Shown: positions 34,480 to 43,467, counted from the first letter of the stretch. The stretch: 62,500 bases of DNA from Oceanobacillus sojae (GCF_900162665.1 NZ_LT727813.1:905669-968168); one strand, 5' to 3'. Notes: generated by a model from the letters alone, not told the origin. Numbers and translations: made by a program.

Positions 34480-34935
34480 TTGTCTATTGAAAGGATAAAT
34501 AATTATTTAGGTGTGCCTTTATTTACTTTAATCATGCTTTCCCTGCTAGGTGTTCCTCGTGTCATTGCCCACGATCTATCTATTATGGAGGAGGGCAGCC
34601 TGGTAAACAGCATATTGGTCTTTGGCCCAATTATTATATGGATTATGTATAGCCTTTCGAAAAATATAAAGAAAACCTTTTTATCCCTGTTATTAATCGG
34701 TTTTTTCTATGGGATATTTTTAGCAGTGGTTCATCAAATTTTATGGAGCACTGCCTTAGATACGCCTATTCAATTTGGGGGCAACTTAAGTAACCTGCCT
34801 CAAATCGCAGTAAACCTCATTGTCCGTATATTTGCGTTTCTCAGCAGCGTAACAACCGGTATCGTAATAGGTGCAATCACAGGAGCAGCCGGTTCTCTCG
34901 TGAATTTTATTAAGAATAGTATTACATCGGGATAA
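34480..34935 (+). CDS. Membrane protein of unknown function
   Basis: A 151-residue protein with about four hydrophobic segments, near residues 11-30, 45-60, 65-88 and 105-140; the last is glycine- and alanine-rich. I do not recognise a family. The start is a TTG preceded by GAGGAG at ten bases. Downstream is the Dph6-like gene, 100 bases away on the same strand. Confidence 0.55.
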   Translation: MSIERINNYLGVPLFTLIMLSLLGVPRVIAHDLSIMEEGSLVNSILVFGPIIIWIMYSLSKNIKKTFLSLLLIGFFYGIFLAVVHQILWSTALDTPIQFGGNLSNLPQIAVNLIVRIFAFLSSVTTGIVIGAITGAAGSLVNFIKNSITSG

Positions 34936-35034
34936 ACAGGTGGTTAAGGACAAAAATGACGAAAAATAAACAAAGCTGATAAAATGGAGGAAGAAGGCTT
35001 GTAAATGTTGCTCATATAAAGGAGAAGGATATAA

Positions 35035-35721
35035 ATGACGGATTCAGGAAACTGGAAAAATAATGCTCATGGCCATAAATTTATCACTTCCTTCAGCGGA
35101 GGAAAGGACGGATCTCTGGCTCTTTATAAATCAATGAAGGCTGGGGAAGCTCTTGGACTCATTGTCATGATGGAGGAAGAAGGAAATCGCTCCCGTTCTC
35201 ATTGCATGCCTCCAGCGATTATACAAGCCCAGGCTGACTCGATTGGATTGCCGGTATACACTGCCGCCGCAAGCTGGGCAGATTATGAAAAGGTATTTAT
35301 TGATCTTTTAAACAAAGCAAAAAAGCAAGGCGGAGAAGTACTGGTTACCGGCGACTTGGATATGCCTGCGCATGGCTGCTGGCACGATGAAGTCACAAAA
35401 AAAGCTGGATTAAAGCTGGCCATGCCCCTATGGGAAATGGATCACCGACAAGCTGTCAGAGAATTCATCGACCTGGGATTTGTTGCGACAGTTGTGACAG
35501 TTAATCTATCACTTGGTATGCAGGAAAAAGACTTAGGAAGAACATTAGACCACGAATACGTGAGAGAGCTTGAAAATCGTGGTATTGATTCCTGCGGAGA
35601 AAGCGGAGAGTTCCATACGACTGTATTGGATGGCCCTATCTTTAAGCATCCTGTTTCTGTTCGTAAAGGCGCGGTTCTCAGAGATGGAGATTATGCTTTT
35701 TTACCTTTAGAGCTGAATTAA
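35035..35721 (+). CDS. Dph6-like ATP pyrophosphatase (adenine nucleotide alpha-hydrolase fold)
   Basis: A 228-residue protein with the PP-loop SFSGGKDGSLALYKS at residue 18 and the SCGESGEFHTTVLDGPIF motif near 183 that marks the diphthine-ammonia ligase family. Archaeal and eukaryotic Dph6 amidates diphthine on EF-2; bacteria lack diphthamide, so the substrate here is unknown. AAGGAGAAGG precedes the ATG. It is followed by a terminator. Confidence 0.85.
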   Translation: MTDSGNWKNNAHGHKFITSFSGGKDGSLALYKSMKAGEALGLIVMMEEEGNRSRSHCMPPAIIQAQADSIGLPVYTAAASWADYEKVFIDLLNKAKKQGGEVLVTGDLDMPAHGCWHDEVTKKAGLKLAMPLWEMDHRQAVREFIDLGFVATVVTVNLSLGMQEKDLGRTLDHEYVRELENRGIDSCGESGEFHTTVLDGPIFKHPVSVRKGAVLRDGDYAFLPLELN

Positions 35722-35753
35722 ATAATGAAGATTTATACAACAGTCTTAAGACT

Positions 35754-35791
35754 AAAAATCGGAATGAGATTTTAGCTCATTCCGATTTTTT
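35754..35791 (+). terminator. Terminator of the Dph6-like gene
   Basis: AAAATCGGAATGAG pairs with CTCATTCCGATTTT and a T-run follows. It also lies 12 bases past the convergent VOC gene and may serve both. Confidence 0.9.
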
Positions 35792-35802
35792 GCTTTTAGG
35801 AG

Positions 35803-36156
35803 CTAACATTCACTAATCATTAACATATTCCCGTCCGGATCTTGAAAATTAAAGTAATGGTTATGTTCAATCTCCGTTATCACATGCACACCTTTATTTT
35901 TCATATATTGAAATGCTTCTTCAATGTTTTTGGTATTCAGATGAAATGCAGGTACTTTAAAAATGTTCTCTTTTGCGTAAATCTTACTATCCAGCACAAT
36001 TCCTGTTCCTTCCATAGGGATAACATATAAATGACCGAAAAGTATTTCTCCATCCGCTTTTAATCCTAAAATATCACAATACCAATCTCTTGCTTTTTCA
36101 ATATCACTGACCGGGATAAATACTGTTCCAATTTGGTTTAAGATAGGATTGTTCAT
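35803..36156 (-). CDS. VOC-family protein
   Basis: A 117-residue protein with two short modules: NQIGTVFIPVSDIEKARDWY at the N-terminus and FHLNTKNIEEAFQYMKNKGV near residue 70, ending FQDPDGNMLMISEC. It has the usual length of single-chain VOC proteins such as ring-cleaving or resistance proteins, with no clear substrate. It lies upstream of a convergent terminator and downstream of a small membrane protein gene. Confidence 0.8.
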   Translation of the reverse strand: MNNPILNQIGTVFIPVSDIEKARDWYCDILGLKADGEILFGHLYVIPMEGTGIVLDSKIYAKENIFKVPAFHLNTKNIEEAFQYMKNKGVHVITEIEHNHYFNFQDPDGNMLMISEC

Positions 36157-36191
36157 TAAAGTACCTCTCCTCTATTTTTTAAAATGAATTG

Positions 36192-36469
36192 TTACGGTTC
36201 GCTTATTCCCATTGCTATTAGCAGTAAAAATCCATACGCTAAAACCAATCCATTCCCCAATATTCCGATGATTAAATAGACGACACGTTTAGATATGACC
36301 CAAGAGAATACTGCTAATAATATACCAATGATTGAAAACGCCCCAAAAATTTTAATAATAAAATAAATATCTGCATTTGGTCCTCTGTCTATAAAAAATA
36401 TAATGATACTGATAATTACCGTTATTATGGATGAAATCCCCAATATATTCCCGGTTTTCTTTTATTCAA
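36192..36469 (-). pseudogene. Small membrane protein gene with an apparent -1 frameshift near its start
   Basis: From 36443 downward the frame encodes three hydrophobic helices (TVIISIIIFFIDR, then IIKIFGAFSIIGILLAVFSW, then LIIGILGNGLVLAYGFLLLI). It has only a TTG without a ribosome binding site. Upstream, in another frame, GGGAGG lies seven bases before a TTG at 36469 that starts NKRKPG. One extra A in the AAAA run near 36455 would join them as NKRKTGNILGISS. So the gene carries a single-base deletion, or the window has a sequence error. It could also be a frameshifting gene; that is less likely. Confidence 0.55.
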
Positions 36470-36584
36470 AGTAAGACCTCCCTTATTCATTATGCTAAGC
36501 TCACATCGTTACAATCTCTCCAGCTAGTTAAAATAAAACTTAAGGGCAACTTCTTTCGAAAGCTATCCTTTTTCTTCTAAAAGT

Positions 36585-37586
36585 TTATTGATTTAATGCA
36601 GAATTCCAAGCGTTGTAAAATTCTTCTATGGTTGAATATCTCTTATCACGATTCGCTTCGACTGCTTTTGCGGCGACTTTATAGAGTTCTTGATCAGCTT
36701 CCCATTTGGAAAAGGAGCGGTCCATTTCACCGCCAATTAATCCAAACACAACAGCTCCAATATTGTAAACATTTGTAATAGAATCAATAGGTGCCCCAAT
36801 TTTATATTCCTCTGGAGATTTTGTGCGTTTTGAACCCCAGAATTCCTCTCCTATCTCATTAACAGAAGGAGCTTTCCTGTAAAAATCAATATCACATATT
36901 TTCATTTCGTGGTTCTTGAAATCATATAAGATACTTCCATCGTAAAAATCTACAGCAACATATTTTTGAGATTCCACATAGGTATGGAATGAAAATATAG
37001 CATCAATAACTTTTAAACGTTTTTCTATTTTTAAATTCTTAAAACGATAAAAAGGGGACTCAGTATTGGTATATTTTGCTGCCCCGCCAAACAGCCAATG
37101 AGCATGTAAACATTCCCCTTCAAACCATTGAAATATTATGGCATACCCTTTTTCAATAGAAATATAATCGACTAATTTTATTAAATATGGATGTTCAAGA
37201 GACTGATAAACTGGTATTGCCCTTTTCAGCCGTTCTATAGCATCGTCGGGGTTTCCTGTAAAATCAACCGGTTTTGCTCCAGCATATTTCACAAAATACT
37301 TTTGCCCCTCTTTCTCTACACCAAAGCTTATATTTCCAGAGTCTTGCTGGTCAAAAACACAAAACACTGTACCGAACTGCTTTAACCAATTAAAATTATG
37401 TTCTTCCTGCAGTTCAAATTCCACTTTGTCAATCTTCTTCATTATTGAATTTATTTGTTTAATATTCCCCAAAGTATATGATCCTCCTAAATTATAGATA
37501 GGGACCACGCAGTTTACAGGGGCCTGATACGCTTCCCTTAAATGAATTGCACCCCACTCTTCGTTATCATTATTTTCATAAAACAA
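36585..37586 (-). CDS. Protein-kinase-like protein (Bacillus serine/threonine kinase family)
   Basis: A 333-residue protein with kinase-like features: FGVEKEGQKYFVKYAG near residue 90 (the Lys strand), HPYLIKLVDY, YVAVDFYDGSILYDFKNH in the place of the catalytic loop and CDIDFYRK in the place of DFG. The HRD motif is replaced by AVDFYDGSI, as in a group of Bacillus proteins annotated as kinases. AAAGGAGG lies nine bases before the ATG at 37586. A second in-frame TTG at 37472 follows AGGAGG and would remove the first 38 residues, which match no domain. Confidence 0.72.
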   Translation of the reverse strand: MFYENNDNEEWGAIHLREAYQAPVNCVVPIYNLGGSYTLGNIKQINSIMKKIDKVEFELQEEHNFNWLKQFGTVFCVFDQQDSGNISFGVEKEGQKYFVKYAGAKPVDFTGNPDDAIERLKRAIPVYQSLEHPYLIKLVDYISIEKGYAIIFQWFEGECLHAHWLFGGAAKYTNTESPFYRFKNLKIEKRLKVIDAIFSFHTYVESQKYVAVDFYDGSILYDFKNHEMKICDIDFYRKAPSVNEIGEEFWGSKRTKSPEEYKIGAPIDSITNVYNIGAVVFGLIGGEMDRSFSKWEADQELYKVAAKAVEANRDKRYSTIEEFYNAWNSALNQ

Positions 37587-37642
37587 CGCCTCCTTTCAAA
37601 ATAATTACATCAGACATTCCTATCTAATATAAACTTTTTATT

Positions 37643-38098
37643 TCACTCAGGGTTTCCTATTTCCCAATGAATCATTGTTTCTGTTGAATTTATTTTTTTC
37701 ATTCCTAATTTTTGCAGCACGCGAATAGAACCATAGTTATCAAGAAGTGTTTCAGCTATTACCCTGTCTACCTTTGATGTTTTAAAAGCCCAATGGATCA
37801 GCACTTCCATAGCTTCTGTTGCATAACCATTTCCCCAATAGCTTTCCAGGAACCCGTACCCTGCTTCCACTGTTCCATTTTCGTCCGGCTTTCCCTTAAA
37901 TCCTATATCACCGAGGACAATTCCGTCTGATTTCCGTACGACAAGCCAGGTTCCCCAATAAAGTAAAGAGGAATCTTTCTTTAACTTTTTCAAATAAGTT
38001 GAGATTTGCGGTCCGTTATCATATTTTTGATTAATGGCGATTTCAACCGTTTCTTCCGTACATGGTATAACCTTAAGTCTTTCCGTTTCTAATTCCAT
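37643..38098 (-). CDS. GNAT acetyltransferase, RimJ/RimL-like
   Basis: A 151-residue acetyltransferase with ELETERLKVIPCTEETVEIA at its start, GYGFLESYWGNGYATEAMEV near residue 80 (acetyl-CoA loop) and IAETLLDNYGSIRVLQKLGM near 112. This is the RimJ/RimL type, acetylating protein N-termini or small amines. It lies 35 bases after a related gene; both could come from an ancient duplication or serve different substrates. Confidence 0.8.
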   Translation of the reverse strand: MELETERLKVIPCTEETVEIAINQKYDNGPQISTYLKKLKKDSSLLYWGTWLVVRKSDGIVLGDIGFKGKPDENGTVEAGYGFLESYWGNGYATEAMEVLIHWAFKTSKVDRVIAETLLDNYGSIRVLQKLGMKKINSTETMIHWEIGNPE

Positions 38099-38133
38099 GA
38101 CTAGTTCTCCTTAAAAATAATAAATACGTAACC

Positions 38134-38658
38134 TTATTTAAAATCCGAGGATAACATTCCATACACTAAGCTGTCTGTCCATTCCCCTTTACTCCAGTAA
38201 TCCTGGATAAAATGCGCTTCTTTCCTCATACCTATACGCTCACATAATCTTTGCGATGCTTCGTTTCTTGCATCCAGATTAGCCTGTATACGATGTACCT
38301 TAAATTCACTAAACAGCTTATTCACTAAAACACTCACAGCTTCTGTTGCATAGCCTTTTCCCGAAGCTTCTGAAGAAAAGGTGTAACCAATTTCAACTGT
38401 ATCTTTCATCTCTGTATACCATACAGTCAAATCACCGATTACTTTTGTGCCGCTTACTACCGCCAGGCTTAAAGGGGTTTCTTTAGTCAGTACATTATTC
38501 TCCAGCTTTCTCTGAAACTCCTTCTGTTTATTTTCATGCGCCCACTTATCATTCAAGAGATATTTACAGGTAGCATCGTTATTATAAATATGAAATACAT
38601 CCTGTAAATCTTCTTCATTGAATGGTCTGATTAATAATCTTTCCGTTTTAAATTCCAA
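38134..38658 (-). CDS. GNAT acetyltransferase, RimJ/RimL-like
   Basis: A 174-residue acetyltransferase of the same type as the next gene: MEFKTERLLIRPFNEEDLQD, then IGYTFSSEASGKGYATEAVS near residue 90 and QANLDARNEASQRLCERIGM near 128. Its closest group is the family of putative ribosomal-protein or drug acetyltransferases. First gene of a likely two-gene operon with 37643-38098. Confidence 0.8.
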   Translation of the reverse strand: MEFKTERLLIRPFNEEDLQDVFHIYNNDATCKYLLNDKWAHENKQKEFQRKLENNVLTKETPLSLAVVSGTKVIGDLTVWYTEMKDTVEIGYTFSSEASGKGYATEAVSVLVNKLFSEFKVHRIQANLDARNEASQRLCERIGMRKEAHFIQDYWSKGEWTDSLVYGMLSSDFK

Positions 38659-38806
38659 AGAAATCCCTCCTTAGAATACGCCGCTTTCCATAATTGCAAT
38701 CTAAATCTGTCTCCATAATTGTATCAAATTATTTGCTAAATTTCCGATTTTTAAGAAAAAGGATGTTTATTTGATAAAATATTTTACAAAACACTTTAAT
38801 ATGCAC

Positions 38807-38836
38807 TTTACAATAGTGTGTGTCATACACTATAAT
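38807..38836 (+). promoter_or_regulatory. Promoter with operator in the spacer (PadR/HAAS operon)
   Basis: TTTACA (38807-38812) and TATAAT (38831-38836) with an 18-bp spacer. TAGTGTG-N5-TACACTA (38814-38832) forms a near-perfect dyad spanning the spacer. This fits PadR autorepression, 20 bases before the padR start. Confidence 0.75.
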
Positions 38837-38855
38837 GAATATAGGAGTTGATTAC

Positions 38856-39218
38856 ATGACTGATGCGAAGGAACATTTAGATAAAATCATGCAGGAATTG
38901 CGTAGAGGAACCATTACAATTGGCGCACTAAGTCAGCTTTCAGAGCCGCAATACGGGTATTCCCTCGTAACGATGCTCAGTGATAAAGGGATACATGTTG
39001 AGCCTGGAACATTATATCCCTTGCTGAGAAGATTGGAAAAACAGGGACTACTGGAAAGTAAATGGGATACAAACGAATCAAGGCCGAGGAAATATTATTT
39101 ACTGAGTAAAACTGGAAAAGAGGTTTTTGATTTACTGGTTACAGAATGGAAAAGTATTGCTGCAAGTCTGGATCAGATCATAGAAAATAAGAGAGGTGAC
39201 GAAAATGGAGATGATTAA
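38856..39218 (+). CDS. PadR-family regulator
   Basis: A 120-residue winged-helix regulator. The typical PadR elements are IGALSQLSEPQYGYSLVTML (helices 1-2), HVEPGTLYPLLRRLEKQGLL (recognition helix) and the wing DTNESRPRKYYLLSKTGKEV. The ATG at 38856 has GGAG eight bases upstream; an upstream extension contains the promoter. It overlaps the next gene by 14 bases. Its likely operator is the dyad in its own promoter. Confidence 0.88.
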   Translation: MTDAKEHLDKIMQELRRGTITIGALSQLSEPQYGYSLVTMLSDKGIHVEPGTLYPLLRRLEKQGLLESKWDTNESRPRKYYLLSKTGKEVFDLLVTEWKSIAASLDQIIENKRGDENGDD

Positions 39219-40203
39219 TCGGTATATTTATGCGGTTACTCAAAAGCTGCCCCAATCGCAGCGGGAGGATATTGCAATTGAACTGCGCGGGTTAATTGAA
39301 GATATGCTGGAGGAACGGGCAGGGCAAGGGAACGGTAAAGAAAATGATGTAGAAGAGGTCCTGCTGGAACTGGGCAGCCCAAGGTCATTAGCTGATAAAT
39401 ATCGGGGGAAAAAGAAATATATCATTGGCCCAGAGCTTTTTGACACCTATATTTTAGTGGTGAAGATTGTTCTCATTGTTATGAGTTCTTTAATAGGTAT
39501 TGGATTTATCATCCAAACTATTTTAGAGCCAATGTCTATTTTAGATCATTTTATTGATATGATTGTTTCTGCCGTTACAGAACTTCCACAGGCTTTCGGC
39601 TGGGCGACATTCTGGTTTGCTATCGGTGAGCTGTACGGTGGAACAAAGCAAAAAGATTTAATCGGAAAGGAATGGAAACCCGCTGACTTATCGCCCATTC
39701 CAGATGAAAAGAGACAAATCAAACGCAGCGAGTCGATTGTCGGAATTATTTTCTACACGATTATCATTGTATTTCTTGCCTTTTCGAATGAGTACTTTGG
39801 AATTTGGGTGTTTCAGGATGAATTTAATGGTGTTGTTCCATTTTTAAATGAACAAACCTATGGCTCCTACTTATTGTTTATTTTTCTCATATTTGGAGCC
39901 GGAATTATCAAAGAATGCCTTAAGCTCGTTGCCGGGAAATGGACGTACAGGTTAGCTGCTTATACAACAATTGTAAATGTCATATCGATGGCAGCAATAC
40001 TGTTTATGATTAGCGGACCTGATTTTTGGAACCCTGAATTTATGAACCAATTAGTAGAAGCTGGTGTGGTTACGGCCGGTTCTGAAGCATTTGATACAAT
40101 AACCACGATTTGGAATCAATCTACATTTTGGATTCTTATTCTATTTATTGTCGGTTTAGTGTGGGATCCTGTGGATGGATTTATAAAGTCACGAAAAAAA
40201 TAA
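39205..40203 (+). CDS. HAAS-domain (DUF1700-like) membrane protein
   Basis: A 332-residue protein. Residues 1-70 are the HAAS module (INRYIYAVTQKLPQSQREDI and SPRSLADKYRGKKKYIIGPE), which is nearly always encoded next to a PadR regulator. About six hydrophobic helices follow. HAAS proteins are thought to be partners of PadR in envelope-stress or transport control; details are unknown. GAGAGGTG precedes the ATG at 39205. Confidence 0.8.
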   Translation: MEMINRYIYAVTQKLPQSQREDIAIELRGLIEDMLEERAGQGNGKENDVEEVLLELGSPRSLADKYRGKKKYIIGPELFDTYILVVKIVLIVMSSLIGIGFIIQTILEPMSILDHFIDMIVSAVTELPQAFGWATFWFAIGELYGGTKQKDLIGKEWKPADLSPIPDEKRQIKRSESIVGIIFYTIIIVFLAFSNEYFGIWVFQDEFNGVVPFLNEQTYGSYLLFIFLIFGAGIIKECLKLVAGKWTYRLAAYTTIVNVISMAAILFMISGPDFWNPEFMNQLVEAGVVTAGSEAFDTITTIWNQSTFWILILFIVGLVWDPVDGFIKSRKK

Positions 40204-40216
40204 ATGCTCGCTGATG

Positions 40217-40258
40217 ACGCATGGTTGAATGAAAGACAATTCAACCATGCGTTTCTTT
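40217..40258 (+). terminator. Terminator of the PadR/HAAS operon
   Basis: ACGCATGGTTGAAT pairs with ATTCAACCATGCGT, eight-base loop, T-rich tail; 14 bases past the stop codon. Confidence 0.9.
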
Positions 40259-40370
40259 GTCTTCCAAGTAACATATTATCTACATTTTTATTCTCATAAA
40301 GTTCTAACCAAATTTTAATCGGCTTCTTATTAATTTTACTTAAGCTAGTATACAAAAGGAGGTGAAAAAA

Positions 40371-41132
40371 TTGGCAATAGAAATTTTCAAAAGGAAAGAG
40401 CAAAAATACCTGATTACTCTGGAACAATATTCACTCCTGCTGGAACAAATAATGCCTTATATGCGATCAGATACATTTGGTACAGATGGAAAATATATTG
40501 TCAGCAGCTTATATTTTGATAGCAATGATTACAAAATTTATTTTGAAACAAAGAATAAATTAGCTTTCAGGCAAAAGCTTCGCCTGCGCACCTATAATGA
40601 AACAGGCATTGATGAAACAGCTTTTTTTGAGGTAAAACAAAAACATAACAATGTAGTCAACAAACGCAGGATGTTACTTCCATTACAAGAAGCGTACCTC
40701 TATATGGAAAAAGGGGATGAGCAGCATTTAAACAGCTTTCATACATCTAATGTACAAGTACTTCGTGAAATCGATCATTTTCGGTCATTATACGAATTAA
40801 AACCGGAAATGGTTGTTAGTTATGACCGCCATGCACTTCACGGAATAGACGATCCTGATCTGCGTATTACATTTGATTTTAACTTACGCTGCCGCAATGA
40901 TGATCTGCTTCTGGAACATGGTTCTGACGGAGAATATTTTATTGATCACAATCTCATTGTATTGGAAGTAAAAGTAAATGATAGTGTCCCGTTATGGTTA
41001 ACCCGCGTTTTACAAGCGCTTCAATGCGAACAGCGAAGCGCCTCTAAATACTGTACCAGCATGGAATTATTGCAGAGAGATCAACTGCCGACTGGGATTG
41101 AAAAAGAATATGTATCAACGGGAGGGATATAG
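40371..41132 (+). CDS. VTC-domain polyphosphate polymerase-like protein
   Basis: A 253-residue CYTH-like tunnel protein of the VTC family. The basic tunnel residues are visible: RKEQKYLIT near residue 8, SLYFDSNDYKIY near 47, FRQKLRLRTYNE near 65, FFEVKQKHNNVVNKRR near 85 and SYDRHAL near 148, with IVLEVKV and SKYCT at the end. VTC proteins make polyphosphate from ATP. The TTG start has AAAGGAGG eight bases upstream. It is coupled to a DUF4956 membrane protein, its standard partner. Confidence 0.88.
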   Translation: MAIEIFKRKEQKYLITLEQYSLLLEQIMPYMRSDTFGTDGKYIVSSLYFDSNDYKIYFETKNKLAFRQKLRLRTYNETGIDETAFFEVKQKHNNVVNKRRMLLPLQEAYLYMEKGDEQHLNSFHTSNVQVLREIDHFRSLYELKPEMVVSYDRHALHGIDDPDLRITFDFNLRCRNDDLLLEHGSDGEYFIDHNLIVLEVKVNDSVPLWLTRVLQALQCEQRSASKYCTSMELLQRDQLPTGIEKEYVSTGGI

Positions 41133-41133
41133 A

Positions 41134-41817
41134 ATGGATTTTATTAATAAAATATTCGATTTACAAGCTAGTGAGCCATCTAGCGTTTATATGATATTAC
41201 TTGCATTAGTCATGGCAACCTTACTGAGCTTGATTATTACGAAGGTATACATAATCACATTCACAGGTGAACGCTATGCACAATCATTCGTGCACACCAT
41301 TATTATTTTGAGCATTATCGTCTCCGTGATTATGAATGTTGTTAGTGACAATGCCGGCGTTGCATTTGGCTTATTTGCTATTTTTTCACTGATTCGCTTC
41401 AGAAGTGCTGTTACCAATGTTAAAGATATTGCTTATATTTTCTTCGGTCTTTGTGCCGGCATGACGTGTGGGCTTTTTCGATTTGACCTGGCAATCATAC
41501 TCACTTTATTTGCTTGTTTAGTACTTTATTTGCTTTACAAATTTGAATATGGAAAAGGGAAAGATACACAAATTTTGAAGGTAACTGTACCAGAAAACTT
41601 GAATTATGAAAATTTAATGCATGACGTACTTGCTGACTATACGTTAAGTGCTTCATTACGCCAGGTAGAAACTACTAACCTTGGTACAATGATTTTGTAC
41701 ACTTATGCTATTCGTATGAAAAATGAGGTGACTGATAAAGAATTACTGGATCATATTCGTGAAAAAAATGCTAATTTAAAGGTTTCCATCACTTATATAG
41801 AAAGCACTGATGGGTAA
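41134..41817 (+). CDS. DUF4956 membrane protein
   Basis: A 227-residue protein with four hydrophobic helices in the first 145 residues and a soluble C-terminal domain. The conserved GVAFGLFAIFSLIRFRSAVTN segment near residue 83 is the DUF4956 signature. It starts one base after the VTC gene stop (GGGAGGG upstream). The pair occurs in many bacteria, often with CotH, and is believed to place polyphosphate synthesis at the membrane. Confidence 0.85.
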   Translation: MDFINKIFDLQASEPSSVYMILLALVMATLLSLIITKVYIITFTGERYAQSFVHTIIILSIIVSVIMNVVSDNAGVAFGLFAIFSLIRFRSAVTNVKDIAYIFFGLCAGMTCGLFRFDLAIILTLFACLVLYLLYKFEYGKGKDTQILKVTVPENLNYENLMHDVLADYTLSASLRQVETTNLGTMILYTYAIRMKNEVTDKELLDHIREKNANLKVSITYIESTDG

Positions 41818-41944
41818 GTAAGCCAGATATAAAAACCCCTTTTAAAGTGAATTTCTATTCAGTCGGGGCTTCGCTAATATCTGAATTGCACTCTATATTA
41901 CCCGACCTGCCCTATCCGCAGCTACTTGAAAGAATCAAGCTTAT

Positions 41945-42014
41945 ACTGGCAGTAAATCCTCGCTTATTATTCTTCATTATTTTAAATTCTTTAAGTGAGC
42001 GTTTTACTGTCAGT
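41945..42014. repeat. 70-base imperfect inverted repeat in a gene-free stretch
   Basis: ACTGGCAGTAAA-TCCTCGCTTA and TAAGTGAGCG-TTTTACTGTCAGT can pair over two stem blocks around an AT-rich loop. The 380-base interval 41818-42196 otherwise holds only promoter DNA for the epimerase. It may be a terminator or a small repeat unit. Confidence 0.4.
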
Positions 42015-42196
42015 TAAATTGAAATAATCCTTCCATGCAGCATCATTGAGATATTTCTTCTTAAACTGTTTTCTTCTAATATCATGTGAAACATTTCACA
42101 TGATTGCCACATCCTATACATTCACTTCTGTTTATTCCTGCTATACTAAAGATAGAAACATTGATCAATCATTCACAAACAAGGAGGAGTTCACAT

Positions 42197-43183
42197 ATGA
42201 AAAACGTATTTATTTTGGGAGGAACAGGATTACTCGGGTATCATACCGTTCGGGAATTATTGAAACGGGATTACAAAGTATCCACAGTCGCACTGCCTCC
42301 AATGCCGGCGCCGGAACTGTTACCACCGGAAGTGGAGTGTCATCTTGGCGATATCAATGAAATGACCGATGAACAAATTTTAGATATATTAGCTGGTAAG
42401 GATATGTTTATTTATGCCGCGGGAGCTGATGAACGAATGGTTCCTGAAATACCAGCGACTCATTTTTTCTATGAAGCGAATGTGATTCCAACTCAGCGGT
42501 TAGCTCGTCTTGCCAGGGCCGCCGGGGTAAAAAAATTCGTCATTTATGGTTCTTACTTTGCTCATTTTGCGGAAGAATGGCCAGAGCTTAACCTGAAAAA
42601 ACAGGCCTATCCAAGAACGAGACTATTACAGGAAGAAATAGCCTTCATGGAAGGAGAAGGCCAAATGGATGTTATGTCTCTGCGTCTTCCATATATCTTT
42701 GGAACAATGCCCGGACGAACACCATTATGGGCGATGTTTCTTCCGCAAATCCAAGGAAAAGAAATTGTTCCGGTACTTGGCGGAGGAACAGCTATGGTTA
42801 CTGTGCAACAGGTAGCTGAAGCAACAATCGGCGCTTTGGAATATGGCAAACATGGAGAACATTATGCTATTTCCGATACAAATATGAAGCATAAAGATTT
42901 CTTCCAAATGATTGCTGATGAGCTTGGACAAAAAGAAACGGTCGTCCAAGTCGTTCCAATCGAACAAATAAAGCCTGCTATGGCACAATATGATGAAAAA
43001 ACAGCGGCTGAAGGAAAAGAACACGGCATCCATCAAGCCGTCACTGCAGAAATTCAAAATCGGGATGCGTATATCGATCCGAACGATACAATGCCGCTCT
43101 TAAAATACAACAAAGCAGATATCCGTCAGGCGATAGTGGAGACGATTGAGCGGTGTCTGGAAGATACGAAAATTAATATGTAA
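42197..43183 (+). CDS. NAD-dependent epimerase/dehydratase family protein
   Basis: A 328-residue extended SDR. The cofactor loop FILGGTGLLGYHTVRELLKR starts at residue 5; GDINEMTDEQILDIL and IYAAGADERM follow. FVIYGSYFAHF stands where the YxxxK region is expected, and LRLPYIFG near 160 is typical. The catalytic Tyr-x3-Lys is not clear, so the protein may be a sensor or isomerase. AAGGAGGAG precedes the ATG. Confidence 0.78.
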   Translation: MKNVFILGGTGLLGYHTVRELLKRDYKVSTVALPPMPAPELLPPEVECHLGDINEMTDEQILDILAGKDMFIYAAGADERMVPEIPATHFFYEANVIPTQRLARLARAAGVKKFVIYGSYFAHFAEEWPELNLKKQAYPRTRLLQEEIAFMEGEGQMDVMSLRLPYIFGTMPGRTPLWAMFLPQIQGKEIVPVLGGGTAMVTVQQVAEATIGALEYGKHGEHYAISDTNMKHKDFFQMIADELGQKETVVQVVPIEQIKPAMAQYDEKTAAEGKEHGIHQAVTAEIQNRDAYIDPNDTMPLLKYNKADIRQAIVETIERCLEDTKINM

Positions 43184-43205
43184 GTAAGGGGTATCTCTTA
43201 TTTTC

Positions 43206-43245
43206 AAATCCGAACGGTCCATTAAAATGGATTCGTTCGGATTTT
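43206..43245 (+). terminator. Terminator of the epimerase gene
   Basis: AAATCCGAACG pairs with CGTTCGGATTT; a second stem (TCCATT/AATGGA) lies inside. T-run follows. It lies 24 bases past the stop. Confidence 0.9.
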
Positions 43246-43326
43246 TCTATAAGCCGTTGAACGATACTTTCTTCTCCTATTTCGTATATTAGTAGAATAC
43301 TGAAAGGTTTAGCATATTATTCTAGG

Positions 43327-43467
43327 TTAGAGCAGGAGCTTAGAAATAGTGAATAATATCACTGTAATAAATATCTGGATTTCTATAAATATTACATATC
43401 CCTTTTTGGCATTTTTTGCTGGTTCATTTGATAATATTTGATTACTAAATATTCGGTGGAAAAACAG
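43327..43467 (-). pseudogene. Possible C-terminal remnant of a membrane protein
   Basis: An open stretch between TAG and TAA with no start codon encodes a peptide with FSNQILSNEPAKNAKKGYVI followed by a hydrophobic helix and SKLLL. It looks like the last 40 residues of a membrane protein. Neither a family nor the rest of the gene is found in the 370-base gap 43184-43554. Confidence 0.25.
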
